Source of the DNA: Sambucus nigra
Lineage: Eukaryota; Streptophyta; Magnoliopsida; Dipsacales; Adoxaceae
Reading direction: 5' to 3'
Assembly: GCA_949130495.1 (NCBI GenBank)
Contig: OX422219.1
Span: 267,887,111-267,951,110 of the forward strand
Length of the DNA stretch: 64,000 nt
Made by a program: the position numbers and the translations under genes. Below, in pieces: positions 21,911-32,263 of this stretch (positions within the stretch are counted from its first letter, which is position 1; each line of letters begins with the position of its first letter). The notes under the pieces were generated by a model. It saw only the letters and a list, made by a program, of their open reading frames with translations, was not told the DNA's origin and ran no database searches.

Positions 21911-22600
21911 TGTATGTCTACAGAGGCACATTGTTCAGATGGACCAGAAATGTGCCGTAGTCCACCGATATGGTTGCAGATCTCTAGGAGCCATTCATTC
22001 ATGAAAGTGTTGAGGCACTAGCATCTTGAAGCATGAGAAAGCTACAATGTCAAATGTCACGATAGAAGAGAATCAATTATATCAAGACTAGGAAAAGGCC
22101 TTTTCTACATGTTCTATATTGGTTATGGGATGATAAAATATAAGCGGTTCAGACAACCAGGTGCAATGAAAGCATCCGGGGATCCATGTAATCAGAGTGC
22201 CACAGCCTTGAAATCATGTCCGTGGTAATCAAGTGAATCAATTATATGACGTGGCATAAGAAAGGGCCGCGGCTTGCACGCAACAGTCAATGTCCTTTAC
22301 TTCGGAAGTAAATATTGCACTATTTATATGGGCGCGGACATTAACAAATAATCATCCTACGAAGAAATCGATCGTTGTTCGCGGACTTAAAATATTATGT
22401 TTATCTAATCAAGGATGCATTTTCAAATATGAAGGCAGTTACGTTCGACCATTCATTATAGCAAGAAATGTAAAAGAGCAAGGAGTTGCAAGCAATCAAG
22501 TATGTACAAAGTAGTAAATATGGACGCAACCTTGATATTAGTAGTCAAGTGTACAGAAAAGGAGGCCGCAGCCACAACAAAAATAAAGTAAAAGGAGGGA
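21911..22600. other. Spacer in element K
   Basis: Between the tandem array and the 3' end of the antisense gene. No gene is recognisable; the 74-codon frame at 22290 has no domain. CCGCGG-type words occur at about 22267, 22330, 22380, 22565 and 22592. Confidence 0.5.
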
Positions 22601-22639
22601 CGCAGCCCTGTATTAATGATAAACTGAATACAAGTTTAT

Positions 22640-25126
22640 GAAGCTCCGTCATCATTCTCATCAGCCTCCTCATCATCCGCGGTCGTCTCAGTTTCCCCAC
22701 CGTGGCCGCCACTTCTGCTTCAGCCCTCAGCCTCGCTCTCTCTTCTTTTGCGGCCTTAAGCTCAGCGATGCACTCTTGATGTTCGGCATCACTTAATTTC
22801 CAAGAAAGGACCTCCTCCTTAGTCTCAGGGAAGCTCTTTATAAATCTCTGCCGCAGCTCCTAATAGCCGCGGAGGTATGCCCTGTTGTTGATAAGAAATA
22901 AGTCCTTGGAGCCTTTAAATGACTCTACGGCATGGTCTACGGCTAGCTGGAGGGCGTCACCATGATCATCCTCGATCTTTTTTATTACCGCGGCATGCTC
23001 TTCGGATTTTTGGGAGGACTTTGCTTCCAGCTCTTCGTACTACTGCTGGAGAAGGGTGAGCTTACTGCTTGAAATCTCCGTGACACGGGCGGCTTCCGCA
23101 GTCTGGGCCTGGGTGGTTTTAAGGGATTCCGCGACTTGTATGAAATTCTCTTTCGCTTCCTCCCTTGACTTATTCACTTTCTCCAGGTCCATGTGGGCTG
23201 CCTGAAGCTCCGTGGCAGCAGACATCTTCCAGCCTCAAATGAAGAAGTCCGTGCAGCCTGCAGGTTTACGGTATGAGTACTTTTCTCGGCCTCCTTCAGT
23301 CTGTACAAGGCCTCGCACTTCCTTTTCTGGACCACCATCACATCCGCGGCCTGAAATAAAAGAAGTTAGAAAAAAATTATGGGATATAAAAGTTAAAGAC
23401 CGACAACACTGGCACGTACCCTCATAAGACAATGGAGTCCACAGTCCTCCAGATCGTCATGATCTTCTCCCATTAGCCTGTCAAGGTCAGCGATATACAA
23501 GGCTATTCTCATTCTCCACGTAGCCTTAGCGGTAGTGTCCCAAGAAGAATTGGGGTCATGCTGCCTTAATTGGGGCCTTGGTCTACCATCAGGCCCAAAT
23601 CCTCAGCAGAATTGAGGAGGTGGCAAGTTTGCGTTAACCGCTACAATAGGTGGCGATGGAGGAGAGGAGGAATGGGCAGGAACGTCAGATGACATCAAAT
23701 CTGCCACGGCCAAGTTAGCTCCTATGTCATCATCAAATTCAATCTGGGGTTCGGGAGCAAGGGTAGTGTTTTCTGCGGCCAAATTTGGGGCCGTGGTAGA
23801 ATCATTTGGTTCTCCGAAAGGGGCTGAGGCAGGAGCCTTGGTTTTGGGCCTTTTCCTTTTTCTTCTTCGCGCAGTGTTGTTTAGGATGACTGCGTCTTCG
23901 TCTATTTTCGCCAATTGCGCATCCAGTAATTCCCTATCAACTTCCTCACCTGAAAAAGCAACAACAAATATTGGGAAAGGAATTTAAGGGCATTAATGAC
24001 CACGGAATAAAAATCATGGCGCAGTGAATTACCTTCCACACCCATCTATTGAGGAATGGACTTGTTGGGGGAAAATCCTGCTTCAAATATGGTTGTTGAT
24101 GTAACATGTGTGCTGAAATTTTTATGTTCAGCAGGAACTGTCACGGCCATAACAACTCTCTTTTACTGCCACTTGATCAAATGCAGATTGTCAAGGGCTG
24201 AAGAAAAGATAATGTAAAGGTTAGTGGAGGCTAATATAAAAAATTATGTGAAAGGAGGCGGCTATGGTCTTAGTACCTAATTTTGAGGGAGACCCCCATT
24301 GTCGCGGCATTCTATATGACCTTTCCCTCTCATTCTCCTCGGGGTGCATCTCCCAGCCTTCACTGGAGATGTAAAAATATTTCCCCTTATAGTTCTTCAC
24401 ACTGGTCGGTCTTCCAGTATAAAGGGTCTCGTCCCTGCCGCGGCTTGAGAAGTAGTAGTAACCCGTAAACTTCACTGAGTTCTCCTTCAGGCGGTAGAAG
24501 TGAAAGAATTTCGCGGGAGTGATGTCTTTTTTGAATAAGTTCTCCCAAAGGAAAACTGCGGCAAGAATGACTCTCCAGCCATTAGGATCCAACTGTGTTG
24601 GGGCCAGTTTCATTGTCTGAAAAAGGCAGTGGATGGGAACTGGAACAGGCAACTGCAGCTCATAAATAAAGGCGTGTAGAGGGAAGAAAATTCCATCATC
24701 GGTAGGAACCGAGCACGTCAAATTTTCAAGAAATTCTAAGGCCTCAGCCACCTGCTCAACCCAATCTTGGGTCATGGCGCCACGAATATCAAGTGCAGCC
24801 AAGGGTCTTTCAACCCTCCCAGATATATCACCTGGGTTATCTTTAATTGTCGCGACATCATCTCTTGTGCCCATTGGATGTGTTCTTGAGTTGGCTTCCT
24901 CTTCCATCGACGTGGATTGGAAATCCTTCCCAGATGCAGAGTCCGCGGAGTCTGAGTCAAGTATCACGCAGTTTGGGCAATCTTTTAGTTTGCAAGGCCC
25001 TATTGATCTTAGAGGGGGCACAGAAGTAAGTTCAGGAGGAGAGGTTCTAAAGTCCTTTGCCCAAAAGCCTCTTAAGAAATCATCTGGGTCAAAGCTCATA
25101 TGGCTGCAGCAGTACCTGAAAAGCAA
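22640..25126 (-). pseudogene. Antisense multi-exon gene of Tat element
   Basis: Runs opposite to the retrotransposon's own transcript. Inferred exons: 24277-25099 (first ATG at 25099, MSFDPDDFLRGF), 24033-24197, 23420-23949, and 23350 to about 22640, each bounded by GT and AG. Exon 1 carries GIFFPLHAFIYELQLPVPVP, LAPTQLDPNGWRVILAAVFL and YYYFSSRG, the pattern of the domain catalogued as 'putative gypsy type transposon' (PF04195 type) in plant proteomes. Exon 3 has a basic run (RRRKRKRPKTKAP) that may be a nuclear signal, then an acidic, Pro-rich part. Exon 4 is a long coiled coil (AAHMDLEKVNKSREEAKENF). Two stops in exon 2, one in exon 3 and a shift in exon 4 show decay. The role of this product is unknown. 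Confidence 0.75.
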
Positions 25127-26337
25127 AGTTCGCAGTTAGGTGCCGCAGCCAGTATGGTTTGGAAAAGACTTTAAGAAGCCGCGGAAGAATTATTTATAGG
25201 TCTTGAAAATGTGTTTGGAATTATTTCCCTAATGTAGTTATTAATGGGATAACTCTACTACTTGAATTTATTGGATCGTACTCTGGCCCTACTAGCACCG
25301 GCCACCTCCATATCAACAGAGGAACATATACTGCCACGGTTATAAGCTCGAATTGCTTTAAGAGGTTCCTGGCCACGGCCATTCCTGAATTTGCTAAATG
25401 TCAATTCAAGGGAATCTGGTAGAAATTAGAGTTATTTAACACGGATATGTATTGGGTTCATGAAAGTTTGAAGGCTGTTCGAAACTACAAGGGTGTTGAA
25501 CTAACGCCGCGGATGATAATTTAAGGTACCGCGGCCATTTGGCACGGTATGACGCAGATAAGTATCAAATCAGATAAGGGGAATGGATTATTAAAATCCT
25601 ATCATGCCGCAACCCCTCTCGTAAACAGTTGATTATCTAACTTTTAATCGTTTTAAGATCAAACTCACAGAATATGAAGAGTTTGACTATGAACACCAAG
25701 AACAGTTGTATGTTTTTCATGGCATTTGGAAGATCAGGGGTCATGTGCAGCATATGAGGGAAAGAGCAAATTGTACAAACAAAACCCTAGATTTCTATCA
25801 AATAATCAAGGAAATAACAAATCATATTAAAAGGGAAGAAAACTATGAACTTCGAAAGCTTTTTTAAGAAAATTGAGTGGTTGAAAAATCACCTGGAAAT
25901 GAAGAAACTTGCAGTGCACAGCTTCAAACCGCCTTGCACCACCACACACAGCCTCGAAAGTTTGCCGGAATATGCAAGAGAAAGGAAGAACAAAATTTCT
26001 CTCTCGATGTTCTCTCAAAGTTTTGGAAATGTAATGAAGTCCACGGCCAGAAACAATTTATATAAGAGAGCGCGAAAGACGAATCGTCGCTTTGGAAGTA
26101 CTGCGGCATCTAAATAGACGTTCAAAGTACTTGTCCGCCGCCTGGTATCAAACAGGTCGCGACATGTTCTGAAGTACTGTGGATTAATTTGCTTCTTCGT
26201 CGCTTGGACTAGAACAGGCCACAACACGACTAGGTCCCACTTATCTAAGAGCAGGGGAAGACTTCGCCTCATAATCTCCGTAGCAGTCACATAATTCAGT
26301 CGCAACCCCAAAATCGCTACATCTTGGCACTACGACG
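25127..26337 (+). other. 3' region of element K
   Basis: Upstream of the antisense gene, so it may hold its promoter, and downstream of everything on the sense strand. Small overlapping frames at 25827-26311 on both strands share no domain. CCGCGG-type words occur at about 25143, 25180, 25335, 25374, 25507, 25530, 25605, 26042 and 26157. Confidence 0.5.
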
Positions 26338-26348
26338 TGGGGGCTTAT
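26338..26348 (+). other. Polypurine tract of element K
   Basis: GTGGGGGCTTA directly before the 3' LTR start TGATTATACAAATATAG. Confidence 0.7.
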
Positions 26349-27068
26349 TGATTATACAAATATAGCACCCTGCTACGGATAATATTCTGCAATACAGAAG
26401 ATGCCACCCTACAGAAATACAGGCCACGGCCCTGTAGGATACAGGGAACGGCCCACCTCGTCAAAGGGTACGTCCCTGTCTGTTATAGAGCCCGGCACCT
26501 AGTAACTACTACCCAAGAAGCAGCCGCGGCACTACTCGGTATAGGGCATGGCATATTTTCCTCCAGCGCCACAGGTTCAACACTGCTTGCCTTGCAGGCC
26601 GCATCCCCCTCACCCGCAGCTACTCTAGACTTGATATATATCACGTACTCAGGGCACGTGACACAACTCACATACCTCCTATAAAAAAGGTCCACACCTC
26701 GAAATGGGGGGGATTCCACACACACCCAGGGTAGGTTCTAAAGTAATGATTCTCTCTACACAACCTCAGCATACAGTTTGAGGACTGTTCATCCACATCG
26801 CGGCTACCTCTCCGGCACACCGGAATCCTCAGTCATCATGTATTCTCCTTTATTCTCATACTTGTACGCCTCTTTACGCATGATTATATTGTATAATGCA
26901 ACCATATAATGAGAACGGAGCAACACAATGGACGTAGGCCTATTTTAAAGGCTGAACCACTCTATATCTTGTCATCTCTCTGTTTACTTACTTGGTTTAT
27001 TCATTACCTATTTTACACTTTGACTTACTGATGCGAGAATGACTTGTGAGTGATTTCTCGTATCAACA
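26349..27068 (+). repeat. 3' LTR of element K
   Basis: 720 bp; aligns along its whole length with 18960-19678. Many differences are C/T or G/A changes at CpG or CNG sites (for example TCGCGG against CCACGG), as expected from decay of methylated cytosines. Confidence 0.9.
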
Positions 27069-27255
27069 ATGAGTTTATATATAAGTTGAGTACTATGGGT
27101 CTAATGGATCTCGACGATAGACGTTTCGAAGTAGTAGTGTATCGGGGGGTTCCTTATTTGAATTTCACTTCACGAGACACCCCACGCACGAATATGGCAT
27201 AGTGTTGAGACTGGGGGGAAGTTTAACCCTTAGTGCTGTAGTTTTGGGTTTTTCT
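27069..27255 (+). repeat. Gypsy LTR J, right part
   Basis: Resumes LTR J after the K insertion. Holds one unit of a sequence with 'GGTCTAATGGATCTCGACGA' and the conserved 56-bp block at 27138-27193. The unit is present twice, inverted, at 27515-27900. Confidence 0.75.
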
Positions 27256-27514
27256 TATATATATACAATATATAGCAGGAGAGGAAAAGTAGATAAATGG
27301 GTCAGAGCCCGAGTTGTGAAAATTTTTACCAAGTTCATAAATGCTTTATTTTTAAAAATATTTTTTATCTCATATTTAAATTGGTATCTCACTCCCATGA
27401 GATACCCCTCACCTCTCTTCTAAAAGTGCACACCTAGCGCATCGCTCTAAACATCCTATTCAAGCTACACTGCCTAACTAATCCGTCACCCCCAAACTCT
27501 AAAAATCCTAAGCA

Positions 27515-27900
27515 AACCAAGTACTAAGGTTTAAACTTCTCCCCAGTCTCAACGTTATGTCATATTCGTGCGTGGGGTGTCTCGCAAAGTGAAATCCAAG
27601 CAAGGAAGCCCCCCGATACACTACTACTAGGCAAAGTCGATCGTCGAGATACATTAGACCCTCAGTACACAATATATATATATATATATACCTACTCATA
27701 TATGAAAAACCCAAAACTAGATCACTAAGGGTTAAACTTCCCCCCAGTCTCAACACTATGCCATATTCGTACGTGGGGTGTCTCGTGAAGCGAAATCCAA
27801 ACAAGGAACCCCCCCGATACACTACTACTTGGAAAGGTCTATCGTCGAGATCCATTAGACCCGTAGTACTCAACTTATATATATACTCATATAAATAAAT
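27515..27900 (-). repeat. Tandem pair of about 188-bp units with conserved block
   Basis: Two head-to-tail copies on the minus strand (about 27900-27712 and 27711-27515). Each runs from a TATATATA run through GGTCTAATG and TCTCGACGAT, then the conserved block (27766-27822 and 27565-27621), then 'GTTGAGACTGGGGGGAAGTT'. One 146-codon frame crosses both and repeats VVYRGGSLFGFRFTRHPTYE. It starts and ends without context, and I do not treat it as a gene. Confidence 0.85.
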
Positions 27901-28478
27901 ATACATCACATACTCTTCTTTATTTTTCATGCTCACTTTTATATACATATCACATTTTAAGTATAATAAAATCTCCCAGAATGAGAATCCATTTCATATT
28001 CAATTTATTTCTTTACTCTAGTAGTGATATAATATCTTGTTCTCATACACAAGTAATGTACTATACACACAAGTACAATAACCATCCCAACGATCCATAA
28101 CTCGAGGATGCGGTCTCTCAATGCTATCATCTTCCAGGGCATCACTCACATACCATCCTAGGGACCAGCGGTCAGACTAAATATCACCGATAACGCGGTC
28201 AACATTCACAACGTCTGGGAAGCGATCATAGTTTCTCCCGGAAATGAGACGAAACGTACCCACCACGTCTCACCCCTAATAAAAATCACACAATATAATA
28301 ATGGACGCTCTGACCTGGGGACTATATGTACCCTGCTCCTCAAGCCAGGGGCCTCACCCACATCGCGCAACTTCCCATGATAGCATTAGAGGGGGTATGC
28401 TTTACATATATATATACCACCCACACATAGATATATATACATATTCGTATCATATAATATATATACTTTAATGACATA

Positions 28479-28479
<1 letters not shown>

Positions 28480-28538
<59 letters not shown>
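28480..28538. repeat. (AT)n microsatellite
   Basis: About 29 AT units in LTR J'. The matching place in LTR J (18390-18404) has only about 7. Confidence 0.95.
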
Positions 28539-28540
<2 letters not shown>

Positions 28541-29237
28541 CACATTGTTCCTCAAAAATATATAAATGGCGATAATTGCCAATCACACAAAATGATGACC
28601 AATAATCCCAAAGATTCTCACCATTAATAATATTCGAGTATTCGCATAGTCACGATACTAAACTCAAAAGTATTCCCTCACTTGATAAATAACATGTACC
28701 TTATTCACACTTAAGGATTTATATAATTTCTCCAACTATACCAATACACACTAAGTAAATACGTATTTTCCCAAATTCATCCTAATAGTCTCTCATGATA
28801 TACTCAACCACAATCGATATAATTATGTTTTCTACGCACATAAATATATAAGCCTAAATGCTCACTGAAATTATCCCAAGAAATATTCGTCGCCAAACAC
28901 CTTTAATTTAAATAGGTTGTGGATTCCATTTCTAAGAACATAAGGACTACATATGTCCAATTAATAATTTAGATGTCCCCACTCTATTTTTGGAGAAACC
29001 CCAAATTTCTAATTTCTCACTTTATCTATTCCCTCAAAAATATAATTTCTAGTGTCACACACTTAAAACACTCTCTTAGCCCACATAAATTTCCCCAATT
29101 GGATAAATATTTTTCCCTTAGTTAAGTCTATTTATTTACTTAATTAAATAGGTTAGAAGTCTTTAATTTGGGAATTTATCCCATATAAATAACCTTAGGC
29201 AAAATTTCCAAAATTGCTGTTTGATCGATCGATCATT

Positions 29238-30350
29238 CTCCCCTGTTCTGAGGTTGGTCATGTCCTCCACCTTGGCGTATTTCTCGATGCGAGCCATCAG
29301 GTCATCGATGGTCCTGGACTCTTTCTTCGTCAGGGACTGGTGCAGAAGGGAAGAGCTGGGTAGCCTAATTTTGAAGGAGGCCACTGCCACCTGCTCCGAG
29401 AAGTCCTTGAGTTCGTTAAATAACTCTCAATACCTCTTCGCGTAGTCTCGGAGGGTTTCTTGAGGTGTCTTTTTTATTGTTAGCAAAATATCCATCCTTT
29501 CGGGGTAGGAGCTACTAGTGATGAAGCAGGCCGTAAAGAGCTCGACCAGGGACTTAAAGCTCCTGATAAACCTATCAGGGAGCCTTTCGAACCATTTCTG
29601 TGCCACGTCATGTAGGCTCGAGGGAAATATCCAGCACTTTAGTGCATCTCGGTGGTTCCAAAGGGTCATGGCTTGCCTGTACTGCCTAACGTGATCAATG
29701 GGATCAGTTTTTCCATCACAAATCTTGAATATTGGAATAGTGAACTTCTTGGGAGCTTCCTCTTCTTCTATTTCCCTCGAGAAAGGGGATTTCATTTGGG
29801 TCTTGAGAGCTCGTCTAGCAAGCTCCCTGGTCGATCTTGCGCCACGATGTGCTGGGTGTTGGTCCATCTCCCTTTGGATCAAATTTCACATGTTCTCATT
29901 GCTGCGAGTTGGGATCCTATAACGACGATCCAGTCGATGGTTCTCGAGTGAGTCGCTGCCTGACTCGTGCCTTTCACTCTTTTGGGATCCACGCCTAGGG
30001 CTCCTTCCTCGGCTGTAAGACTTGCTCACCAGAGGGCTAGGAGTGCGGTACGGATGTCGCCTAGCGCTATGATGGAGCTCCCTCTCCATTCTTTCTAATT
30101 TCCTTTTGAGGTGAGCATTCTCAGCGTCCTGCATGCGAGAGGACTCCCTTTGCTCTTGGAGCCTTGCCTCATAGGCATCGATCAGCCTGGAGATTTGCGT
30201 GGACCTCGCTGGTCCTTGGCTTTCTTCTATGGTTGGCCTCTCTGGGCAAGCCCTCTGATCTGAACACCGAACTTCAGACCTGATCCTGCGAGGAGCAGGT
30301 TGTTCTTGGATATCTCCTGCTTGAGGAGCATTACTGCTGTGATCAGACAT
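29238..30350 (-). pseudogene. Tat gag, truncated, two nonsense mutations
   Basis: Starts MSDHSSNAPQAGDIQEQPAP at 30350. A helical charged part (LIDAYEARLQEQ...LKRKLERMERELHH) and an Arg/Ser-rich part follow. Then comes the retrotransposon gag core with FTIPIFKICDGKTDPIDHVR, ALKCWIFPSSLHDVAQKWFE and ETLRDYAKRY (PF03732 type). The frame is kept over about 371 codons. The only breaks before the truncation are TGA stops at 29886-29888 and 29427-29429; the second replaces an expected Trp. The C-terminal zinc knuckle is missing. Gag forms the particle that packages the RNA; this copy is dead but relatively young. Confidence 0.88.
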
Positions 30351-30397
30351 TTTGAACTTCTTTGTTTGTGTGGGCTTTCTCAAGGAAGACAAACGTT

Positions 30398-30414
30398 CCC
30401 ATAGACGGCGCCAA
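30398..30414 (-). other. Primer binding site of element I
   Basis: TTGGCGCCGTCTATGGG on the minus strand, one base inside the LTR. It is the standard form of which element K has a one-base variant. Confidence 0.88.
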
Positions 30415-30415
30415 T

Positions 30416-30840
30416 TGTGGTGACAATTATGTTCAGCACAAATAAGTGAGAGAAGCGCAATCACTAAGGAAAATAAAAAAAGATAAAATACAAAACACAC
30501 AACATAATATGTATGTGGTTCAGCAAGAATGCCTACATCCACGATGGAGCAGTCAGTATTATTTCTATATACTCCAGGGAGCGTTTACAGAGAATACAGA
30601 GCGTGTCCTTTGCCCCAAAATTAGGGTTTATTATATACATGTCTATCCTCGGGGAGTGGGGGTGTTGGACTCCCCCACGTTTACCATCTTCTCCTGGAAC
30701 ATCTCTATACGAGAACATGGGAGGAGACTAAGTTGTAATTCTATTTAGTTAAGGTGAGGGGTCTAGATTTTGGGCCGTTTTCATTAGGCTACTCGTCCGG
30801 GCCCATAATGGTAAATTCAGGTACCCACAGAACCATTACA
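30416..30840 (-). repeat. 5' LTR of element I
   Basis: 425 bp, TGTAATGGTTCTGTGGGTAC...TTGTCACCACA on the minus strand. TATA-type box at 30626-30638 (GTATATAATAAAC on the minus strand). Confidence 0.85.
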
Positions 30841-30899
30841 CTTTTTCATCATCTTCTCCATGTTGACTAATGAATCCATAATTGGGTTAAATTCTTGTC

Positions 30900-31400
30900 C
30901 ATTTACCCATGAGCTAACCAATCAGAGCTTTCAGTCGATATTGCTAACTTCATGTACAACATTTGTCATAACTGGCGTATTGATTTACCTGCTCTTATGC
31001 TGCTAGTAATGTCTCATGTCCCTAATAATGGGACTACTCCTTTTCGTGCAGTTCTTCCATATGGGATTCTTTTCGCGTTCATTTGCATTTTTTTGGGGAT
31101 TCCTATTCTTCATGTTGAGAAAGAGTTGATTACCATCTCAACGATCGATGCGAACTCTATTTGCTGATCTGAGGGCCACCTTCAACGATAAGCTCATCGA
31201 GGCTACTCTGTTGTTGACTCTTCTTCTTCAAGGTCTGGGCATCGCTCTCAGTCTTCAGATCCCCTTCCCTCTGAGACCCTTGCCATATAGATTGATACTA
31301 GTAGGGATAAGACTCTACATTTATTGTAGGAGGAGTTTTACGCCATGATGCATTTAGAGTCACAACTTGCTAAGTAGCAAAGGATTATTCTGGTTGCGAT
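30900..31400 (+). pseudogene. SIRE-B env-like gene fragment
   Basis: The frame at 30952-31167 reads MYNICHNWRIDLPALMLLVM, then AVLPYGILFAFICIFLGIPI. It is the same core as in element A (WDINLPTIIFRVMSFV...IPYGILIYRI) and element C (LPFAIIITHHCLDVC). Ser-rich sequence follows. The start is missing and later stops interrupt it. The role of this protein family in SIRE elements is not established. Confidence 0.65.
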
Positions 31401-32250
31401 GCCTAGACTGGTGGTGACGCTCAACAAAGGGTGATGCAAAACACCAAATTTATGGCATTCTTAAAGGAAATCCGTATGATAGAGTAGAGGCATGGAGCCA
31501 TCTCATCAGGAGCAGGTCACAGTGACCCTCAGCAGAGAGATGATGCACGTCCTTCGGACAGCTGATTTAATTTTATTTATGATATTTGTACCGAGGACAT
31601 ATTTTATTTGGGAATGTATTATGATGATTCAGTTTGTCCAGTTAAAGTTATTTATTTATCATATTTTGGATTGTATAGATGGCTGTGTAGTTTATTCTGA
31701 TGTAGTACTTCTTTTAATGATTTATGGAGCTTTTGTTCATATTGGTTTGGATATCGCTATTTTACTGTTTATATTTCACATTTGTACTGCTATTCTATAA
31801 TGTTCCATATCGTGTGGTTGATTCTGTTTTAGTCATATCATGATTTTACTATCGATTATTCACGTGACGTTATCTAGCTATGCATTTTCATGATTTATTA
31901 TATTTGTATGCTAGATATTATGTTTGTTATACATGTCCTCCCTTTGTCTTTTCTGGGTAAAGAAGGGGAGAAATAGTTGTGATGTCAGGGGAGTTTGTAC
32001 TAATATTTTACTGACATATTATTGTTACGTTTATTCCTTCATACTTCACAAGGTATTGTTGTTTCGCTTATCTAGGTTGCTTATTGAGTTTCAGATTATG
32101 CTACACCATGTTACATTCAGATGCTACCAATGTCGATTTGTTTATATACTTGCATTTCATTTTTTTGGGATTTTTGGGTTAAGCATAGATGGTTTGATGA
32201 CCTGTTATAGTATGTCTCACCTTTTATTTTATTTTTATCTCATAATATCC
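31401..32250 (+). other. 3' untranslated region of SIRE element B
   Basis: T-rich and non-coding. The frames of 102 and 114 codons (31492-31800, 31924-32268) are rich in Leu, Ile, Phe and Tyr as a result of T-rich composition. They have no counterpart in elements A or C. Confidence 0.5.
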
Positions 32251-32263
32251 AAAGGGGGAGATT
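32251..32263 (+). other. Polypurine tract of SIRE element B
   Basis: AAAGGGGGAGATT immediately before the LTR start TGTAAGGACAAATTTC. Confidence 0.88.

Larger units (their letters stand above)
18960..27068 (+). mobile_element. Non-autonomous Tat-type element K
   Basis: A complete 8.1 kb LTR element with 719-720 bp LTRs (TGATAATACAAATATAG...ATCAACA) and a perfect 5-bp target duplication, ATGAG (18955-18959 and 27069-27073). A primer site of the TTGGCGCC-type follows the 5' LTR and a purine tract precedes the 3' LTR. The interior keeps the end of gag, a 61-bp tandem array and a minus-strand multi-exon gene, but no protease, RT, RNase H or integrase. The LTRs differ at a few dozen places by eye, so it is older than the 6.1 kb element. 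It is unusually rich in CCGCGG-type words. Confidence 0.88.
27256..29237 (-). repeat. Inverted gypsy LTR J'
   Basis: Minus-strand LTR of the same family as J, lacking its outer end. From 27695 to 29237 it is the inverted copy of 17690-18959 plus 27069-27255, for example the region around 28100-28380 against 18500-18780. The left part (27256-27510), with GGGTCAGAGCCCG, corresponds to the inner end of the minus LTR of element E near 1565. At 29237 the match ends within a TCGATCGATCA word, beyond which Tat gag begins. The Tyr-Ile frames near 28340-28586 are AT-repeat artefacts. Confidence 0.75.
29238..30840 (-). mobile_element. Truncated Tat element I
   Basis: Minus-strand 5' end of a Tat-type gypsy element: LTR, primer site and most of gag, cut off at 29238 where LTR J' begins. 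The outer LTR end at 30840 lies inside SIRE element B, so this element inserted into B before the rearrangement that removed its other end. Confidence 0.85.
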
